NCBI RefSeq assembly: GCF_006716345.1
Contig: NZ_VFOX01000002.1
Coordinates: forward strand, 1,185,795 to 1,249,794
Length of the DNA: 64,000 bases
Direction: 5' to 3'
DNA from: Microbacterium saperdae
GTDB taxonomy: Bacteria; Actinomycetota; Actinomycetes; Actinomycetales; Microbacteriaceae
Shown: piece after piece, positions 59,663 to 64,000 of the stretch
How positions within the stretch are numbered: the first letter of the stretch is position 1
Layout: each line of letters begins with the position of its first letter
Notes under the pieces: generated by a model
Databases searched by the model: none
Seen by the model: only the letters and a program-made list of their open reading frames with translations
What the model was told of the DNA's origin: nothing
Translations under genes and position numbers: made by a program

Positions 59663-60925
59663 CTACCGCTGGTTGCCGACCGCGCAGGTCTCCTGCTCGA
59701 GCGTCTGTCCCGAGATATCGGGAGGCAGCGTCGTCCTGACCTCGGGTACCTCGGTGGAGGTCGGATCCGGCGTCTCCTCGACCGGAGCCTCCCCGGGCGC
59801 CGGCGTCACGAGCTCGACACCGCGACGTGTGGTGACGTCGCCCGTCAGCTGGAGCGGCTCGCCGGACTTGATCGCGGTCCACAGCGCATCGGCGGAATCC
59901 CAGATCGGCACGACCTTGTTCTCATCGTCGGGGTCGACGACGTTCGGGAACTGCACGAAAACGAAGTCGCTGAAGCGCACGTCCTTCAGCGCCAGAGCGA
60001 TCTGCGCCAGGCGGAGCGGATCGTTCAGCGACTCGCTCGGCACGATGTTGTCGGCCACCGCGCCGGCGAGGCGCAGCACCGTGGGGATGTCGGTCAGCGT
60101 CTCCGAGCTGAGCACCTTCTTCGCGAGACGTGACATGTACTGCTGCTGGTTCGAGATGCGCGCAAGGTCGCTCTCGTCGCCGACGCCGTGGCGGGTGCGG
60201 ATGAACTGCAGTGCCTCGTAGCCCGAGACCTCGCGCATGCCGGCGGGCCAGTCGATGCCGGTGTGGCGATCGCGGATGCCATCGCCGGCGATGCACACCT
60301 CGACGCCGCCGATCGCATCGGTGATGGCCATCACGCCGTCGAAGCTCATCTTCGCGGCGAACTCGATGGGCATGTCGGCGAGGGTGCTCACCGTCTTGAC
60401 CACGCACGAGAGGCCGGCGTGGTCGAAGACGGAGTTGATCGACTGTTTCTCCATCGCCGAGGCGGCAGAGCCGTCTTCACGCGTGCACTCCGGAACGGGG
60501 ATCATGAGGTCGCGGGGGAGGGAGACGACCGTGACGTTGCGGGGTTCCGCAGAGACATGGACGAGCAGGTTCACGTCGTTCAGGATGCCGCCGTCGGCCT
60601 CGGTGCAGCGCTCCTTGAGGAGTGCGGTGGTCTGCGCGCTGCACTCGTCCGTTCCCACGACGAGGATCGTGAAGGCCTTGTCCGCCGGGTAGGCGCCGAT
60701 GGTCGGAGGGTCGACCTCGGGAGCTCCCTCGAGCACGACCGCATCCTGCCCTGCCCGGTTGAACAGGTCCACCACGATGAACGCGCCGACCGCGATCGCC
60801 GAGACGAGGACGACGCCCAGCGAGATGCCGAGGATGCGCAGGAAGGACGAGAAAGCGCTGCGGGTGGGGAGTGGCGCGTGTCGGGCGACCGGAGTGCGAT
60901 CACCGCGCGCGTTACTGCGAGCCAT
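59663..60925 (-). CDS. LytR-CpsA-Psr (LCP) family protein
   Basis: This 420-residue protein has one N-terminal TM (ILGISLGVVLVSAIAVGAFIVV) and a large extracytoplasmic LCP domain: TILVVGTDECSAQ, VSLPRDLMIPVPECTRED with the conserved Arg/Asp, INSVFDHAGLSCVVKTVSTL, and RTRHGVGDESDLARISNQQQ. LCP enzymes transfer polyprenyl-linked glycopolymers such as teichoic acids, capsule or arabinogalactan to peptidoglycan. A Pro/Thr/Glu-rich tail of about 50 residues follows. TAGGCT (60937-60932) lies 6 bases before the ATG. Confidence 0.94.
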   Translation of the reverse strand: MARSNARGDRTPVARHAPLPTRSAFSSFLRILGISLGVVLVSAIAVGAFIVVDLFNRAGQDAVVLEGAPEVDPPTIGAYPADKAFTILVVGTDECSAQTTALLKERCTEADGGILNDVNLLVHVSAEPRNVTVVSLPRDLMIPVPECTREDGSAASAMEKQSINSVFDHAGLSCVVKTVSTLADMPIEFAAKMSFDGVMAITDAIGGVEVCIAGDGIRDRHTGIDWPAGMREVSGYEALQFIRTRHGVGDESDLARISNQQQYMSRLAKKVLSSETLTDIPTVLRLAGAVADNIVPSESLNDPLRLAQIALALKDVRFSDFVFVQFPNVVDPDDENKVVPIWDSADALWTAIKSGEPLQLTGDVTTRRGVELVTPAPGEAPVEETPDPTSTEVPEVRTTLPPDISGQTLEQETCAVGNQR

Positions 60926-60949
60926 GACGCGAGCCTACCTTTGGAAAAA

Positions 60950-61010
60950 ATTGTTACAGCGGGATGACAATCTCGGAAAGAACTTGCAGATAATTAGTTA
61001 GTCGTAAATA
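60950..61010 (+). promoter_or_regulatory. AT-rich control region of the sugar importer operon
   Basis: The inverted repeat ATTGTTA (60950-60956) / TGACAAT (60965-60971) is near-perfect, with one mismatch, and resembles a regulator site. Downstream, TTGCAG (60984-60989) and TAAATA (61005-61010) are about 15 bases apart and form a plausible promoter. GAGGAGA then precedes the ATG at 61071. The region is strikingly AT-rich compared with its surroundings. Confidence 0.5.
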
Positions 61011-61070
61011 CTTTTCCTACGGGCGAGCACTCGATTGCCGCCGAGTCATTTCAACGAGGAGATCTTTCTG

Positions 61071-62357
61071 ATGCACAAGCGCATTCTTCCGGTCGTGGCG
61101 CTGGGCGCCGCGGCCACGCTCGGTCTCGCGGCCTGCGCAGGCGGCAGCACGGGTGGTAGCACCGACGGAGAGGGCCAGGAGCTCACCGTCTGGATCATGA
61201 AGGGCACCAACCCCGACTCGTCCGCGTTCTACGACGCCGTCTCGACCGCCTTCGAGGAGAAGACCGGCGCCACGGTCAACATCGAAGAGGTCCAGTGGGC
61301 CGACGCGCACGACCGCTTCGTCACCTCGATCGCCGGTGGCACGACCCCCGACATCGCCGAGACCGGCACCACCTGGACCGCGGAGTTCGCCGACGCCGGC
61401 GCGCTGCTCGACCTCGACGAGTACGTCGACGGCGAGAAGGGGCTCCGCGACGACCTGGTCGAGGGCCTCGCCGTCGCAGGCACCTACGAAGAGAAGCTCT
61501 ACGGCATGCCCTGGTACGCCGGCGTGCGTTCGCTGGTCTACCGCACCGACGTGTTCGAGGAGCTCGGACTCGAGGCACCGAAGAACTGGGACGACATCGT
61601 CGCCGCGGGCGAGGCCATCAAGGCCGCGCACCCCGACATGCTCCCCTTCCCGGTTCCCGGCGACGCCGAGTTCCAGGTCTACCCCTGGGTCTGGGGCGCC
61701 GGCGGCGAGATCGCCACGCTCGACGGCAAGACGTGGACGAGCGAGCTCGACAGCGCCGAGTCGCAGGCGGGCATCGAGTTCTACACCGACCTGGCCACGA
61801 AGCACGGCTTCTCCTCTGCCGGCGCCACCACGTGGAAGGAGACCGATCTGCGTGACGCGTTCACGCAGGGCAACGTCGCGATGATGCTGTCCGGCTCCTG
61901 GACGCCGAAGGCGCTCATCGAGGCGAACCCCGACCTCGACGGCAAGATCGGCGCCGCCGTGATCCCCGGACAGGATGGCGGCATCGCCCCGTCCGTGCTC
62001 GGCGGATCGCACCTCTCGGTCTTCAACACCACGAAGAACGCCGACCTCGCGTGGGAGTTCGTCAAGCTGATGACCACCGGCGAGTTCGCCGAGCAGTGGG
62101 CCGATGAGACGGGCTACTTCCCGGGCGTCCAGTCCGCGATGGAGGAGGCCCTGGCCTCGACCGACCCGCTCGTCGCTCCGTTCGCCGACCAGATGGTCAA
62201 CGGCGGCGCATCCGTGCCGGTCACCCCGAACTTCGGCGCCGTGCAGGCGAAGAAGACGACCAACTCCATGATCCAGGCCATCCTCGGTGGCCAGAAGGAC
62301 GTCAAGACCGCGACGAAGGATGCCGCGGCTGAGATGACCGACCTCCTCAACAAGTAA
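61071..62357 (+). CDS. carbohydrate ABC transporter substrate-binding lipoprotein
   Basis: This 428-residue protein has a lipoprotein signal peptide with lipobox LAAC near residue 21, a Gly/Ser/Thr linker, and an SBP_bac_1 fold: LTVWIMKGTNPDSSAFYDAV, GTTPDIAETGTTWTAEFADA, YGMPWYAGVRSLVYRTDVFE, and MMLSGSWTPKALIEANPDLD. It captures a sugar or oligosaccharide outside the membrane for the two permeases encoded downstream. The start at 61071 has the Shine-Dalgarno GAGGAGA; the ATPase is not in the window. Confidence 0.94.
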   Translation: MHKRILPVVALGAAATLGLAACAGGSTGGSTDGEGQELTVWIMKGTNPDSSAFYDAVSTAFEEKTGATVNIEEVQWADAHDRFVTSIAGGTTPDIAETGTTWTAEFADAGALLDLDEYVDGEKGLRDDLVEGLAVAGTYEEKLYGMPWYAGVRSLVYRTDVFEELGLEAPKNWDDIVAAGEAIKAAHPDMLPFPVPGDAEFQVYPWVWGAGGEIATLDGKTWTSELDSAESQAGIEFYTDLATKHGFSSAGATTWKETDLRDAFTQGNVAMMLSGSWTPKALIEANPDLDGKIGAAVIPGQDGGIAPSVLGGSHLSVFNTTKNADLAWEFVKLMTTGEFAEQWADETGYFPGVQSAMEEALASTDPLVAPFADQMVNGGASVPVTPNFGAVQAKKTTNSMIQAILGGQKDVKTATKDAAAEMTDLLNK

Positions 62358-62371
62358 GGCACATTCCCTTC

Positions 62372-63346
62372 ATGTCGATGGTGCAAGCGCCACTGCCGGC
62401 CACGGAGTCGGGGTCCACCCCCGCCTCCGTGGCCGGCGGCCGATCGCGGCGAGGGTTCTCCCTCCTCACGGCCCGCCCCTGGCTCCTCCTCGCCCCCGGG
62501 CTGATCATCCTCGCGGTGCTCATGCTCTGGCCTCTCATCCAGGTGTTCATCTTCTCGCTGCAGGACTACGGCCTCCGCGAGATCAACACCGGTGAGAACA
62601 ACTGGATCGGTCTCCAGAACTATGCGGAGGCGCTCACCAACCCGACGCTGTGGACCGTGGTCCTGCCGAACACGGTCGGCTTCGCGATCGTCGCCGTGTT
62701 CGCCACCGTGGCCGTCGGCACGCTCGTCGCCCTGCTGCTCGCCCGTCTGGGCAGCGTGTGGCGGGTCATCGTGTCGAGCTGCATCATGGTCGCCTGGGCG
62801 ATGCCCGCGGTGACCGGCACCTACGTCTGGACCTTCATCTTCGATGCCGACCGCGGCATCTTCAACGCGGTGCTCAAAGACCTGGGTCTGATGGACGCGT
62901 CGGTCAACTGGTTCACGAACCAGTGGTCGTTCTACGCCATCGTGCTGCTGAACGTCGTGCACCACGGCTTCCCGTTCGTCGCCATCACGGTGCTCGCCGG
63001 CCTGCTCGGCGTCTCGAAGGAGATGCTCGAGGCCGCGGCGCTCGACGGAGCCGGTGCGTGGACCCGCTTCTGGAAGATCATCTTCCCGACCCTCAAGCCC
63101 GTTTTCTCGGTGGTGATCATCCTGTCGACGATCTGGGACTTCAAGGTCTTCGCCCAGGTGTATCTGATGCCTGGTGGCAACGGCGGCAACCGCTCGGTGC
63201 TCAACCTCGGCGTCTGGTCGTATGTGGAGTCCTTCGGGCAGAACCGCTACGGCTTCGGTGCGGCGCTCGCCGTGATCCTGACCCTCGTGCTGATCGGCAT
63301 CACGATCGTGTACATCCGATCGCTCATGAAGGAGGACGAGCTGTGA
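62372..63346 (+). CDS. carbohydrate ABC transporter permease 1 (MalF-like)
   Basis: This 324-residue permease has six membrane helices after a 35-residue basic N-terminus, beginning LLLAPGLIILAVLMLWPLIQ. The EAA loop that contacts the ATPase is MLEAAALDGAGAWTRFWKII. It is the MalF/UgpA-type subunit of the CUT1 family and pairs with the MalG-type permease encoded next. The ATG lies 14 bases after the binding-protein stop. Confidence 0.94.
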   Translation: MSMVQAPLPATESGSTPASVAGGRSRRGFSLLTARPWLLLAPGLIILAVLMLWPLIQVFIFSLQDYGLREINTGENNWIGLQNYAEALTNPTLWTVVLPNTVGFAIVAVFATVAVGTLVALLLARLGSVWRVIVSSCIMVAWAMPAVTGTYVWTFIFDADRGIFNAVLKDLGLMDASVNWFTNQWSFYAIVLLNVVHHGFPFVAITVLAGLLGVSKEMLEAAALDGAGAWTRFWKIIFPTLKPVFSVVIILSTIWDFKVFAQVYLMPGGNGGNRSVLNLGVWSYVESFGQNRYGFGAALAVILTLVLIGITIVYIRSLMKEDEL

Positions 63347-64000
63347 ACCCGCGCCCGTCGCTCGCCTCGCGGATCGGTGTCGGCATCGCCGTCGCCGCCG
63401 TCCTGATCTTCACGCTGTTCCCCGTGTACTGGATGATCTCCAGCGCCTTCGATGCGAAGGCGTCCAGCGGTGGGCAGTCCCTGCTGCCGCAGGAGTTCAC
63501 GCTCGACAACTTCGCGTTCGTCCTCACGGACGGTGGATTCGGCACCTACCTGCGCAACTCGGCGATCGTGGCGCTCGTCACGGTCCTCGTCAGCGCGGTC
63601 GTGTGCCTGCTCGCCGCCGTCGCGGTGGCCCGCTTCCGGTTCAAGTTCCGCACCACCGTGCTCATGATGATCCTCGTGGTGCAGATGGTGCCGCTCGAGG
63701 CGCTCGTGATCCCGCTGTTCCTGCAGGTCAAATCCCTCGGGCTGCTCAACAGCATCATCGGCCTCATGGTCGTCTACGTCGCCCTGTCCCTCGCGTTCGG
63801 GATCTGGATGCTGCGCGGCTTCGTCGCAGCGGTCCCGGTCGAGCTCGAGGAAGCCGCCTACATCGACGGTGCCAGCTGGTGGCGGATGTTCCGCTCGATC
63901 CTGCTCCCGCTGGTCATGCCCGGTCTGGTCGCGACCAGCATCTTCAGCTTCATCACGGCGTGGAACGAGTTCATCTTCGCCATGACGATCCTGGGCGCAA
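63343..64000 (+). CDS. carbohydrate ABC transporter permease 2 (MalG-like), truncated at window edge
   Basis: A frame opens at the GTG at 63343, overlapping the stop of the previous permease (GTGA), and stays open to the window end, giving at least 219 residues. It begins with a TM (IGVGIAVAAVLIFTLFPVYW) and contains the MalG-type EAA loop ELEEAAYIDGASWWRMFRSI. Conserved LFPVYWMISSAF and TAWNEFIFAMTI support assignment to CUT1 permeases. The C-terminus lies outside the window. Confidence 0.93.
   Translation, partial: MNPRPSLASRIGVGIAVAAVLIFTLFPVYWMISSAFDAKASSGGQSLLPQEFTLDNFAFVLTDGGFGTYLRNSAIVALVTVLVSAVVCLLAAVAVARFRFKFRTTVLMMILVVQMVPLEALVIPLFLQVKSLGLLNSIIGLMVVYVALSLAFGIWMLRGFVAAVPVELEEAAYIDGASWWRMFRSILLPLVMPGLVATSIFSFITAWNEFIFAMTILGA

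Overview
The window looks like chromosomal core DNA from a high-GC actinobacterium of the family Microbacteriaceae, most likely Microbacterium. This is inferred from roughly 70% GC, frequent GTG starts, the bS22/AURKAIP1-type mini ribosomal protein beside a BldC-like regulator, System II cytochrome c maturation in the order known from actinobacteria (phosphoglycerate mutase, ResA, CcdA, ResB, CcsA), and many actinobacterial DUF families. I saw no tRNA or rRNA gene, IS element, prophage or CRISPR array. Coding density is very high and no gap between genes exceeds about 190 bases. The window opens inside proC and closes inside a sugar ABC permease gene.

Layout, first half. 1-3.3 kb: end of proC, a DUF1905 protein, a KtrAB/Trk-type potassium uptake pair and an ArsR regulator. 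3.5-6.3 kb: a DrrAB-type exporter divergent from a TetR regulator, with operator repeats between them. 6.3-8.7 kb: a cyclase-family hydrolase, a BldC-like protein, bS22 and a rhodanese-glutaredoxin-Dabb operon. 8.8-11.3 kb: a polar amino-acid ABC importer. 11.4-15.6 kb: a DUF1508 protein and a PotABCD/PhnSTUV/Fbp-type importer. 15.7-19.2 kb: a GNAT acetyltransferase, a TauE/SafE permease and aspS, with repeat-like hairpins in the gaps. 19.3-26 kb: the cytochrome c maturation cluster, interrupted by a MerR regulator and a thioredoxin-reductase-like flavoprotein. 26-31.6 kb: an orphan LuxR response regulator, an SLC13 transporter divergent from an AbgT transporter, and a leucyl aminopeptidase.

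Layout, second half. 31.6-35.7 kb: DUF6325, two SHOCT proteins (the first frameshifted), a membrane protein, an Abhydrolase_9 protein and a 2'-5' RNA ligase-like protein. 35.8-41.4 kb: a YhgE/Pip membrane protein and an MMPL transporter whose C-terminus carries what looks like a degenerate ABC ATPase domain, under a divergent TetR regulator with two palindromic operators. 41.4-45.6 kb: two MFS exporters, each with its own regulator (XRE-cupin, TetR). 45.6-51.3 kb: menC, a double-GNAT protein, a PadR/membrane-protein pair, and menB-menE for menaquinone synthesis. 51.3-56.3 kb: a methyltransferase and a histidine kinase-response regulator-ABC-FtsX module. 56.3-60.9 kb: a ComB-like phosphatase, DUF3054, SprT-like, TPR, spermidine-synthase-like and LCP proteins. 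61-64 kb: a carbohydrate ABC importer.

The strongest global signal is regulatory. About twenty genes on both strands have a -10-like hexamer (mostly TANNNT or CANNNT) ending 5-7 bases, usually exactly 6, before the start codon and have no obvious Shine-Dalgarno sequence. This is the signature expected of leaderless mRNAs. Genes inside operons instead use overlapping stop/start codons (ATGA or GTGA). The most unusual protein is the MMPL/pseudo-ABC fusion. The most unusual context is the MerR-flavoprotein pair inside the cytochrome c maturation cluster.
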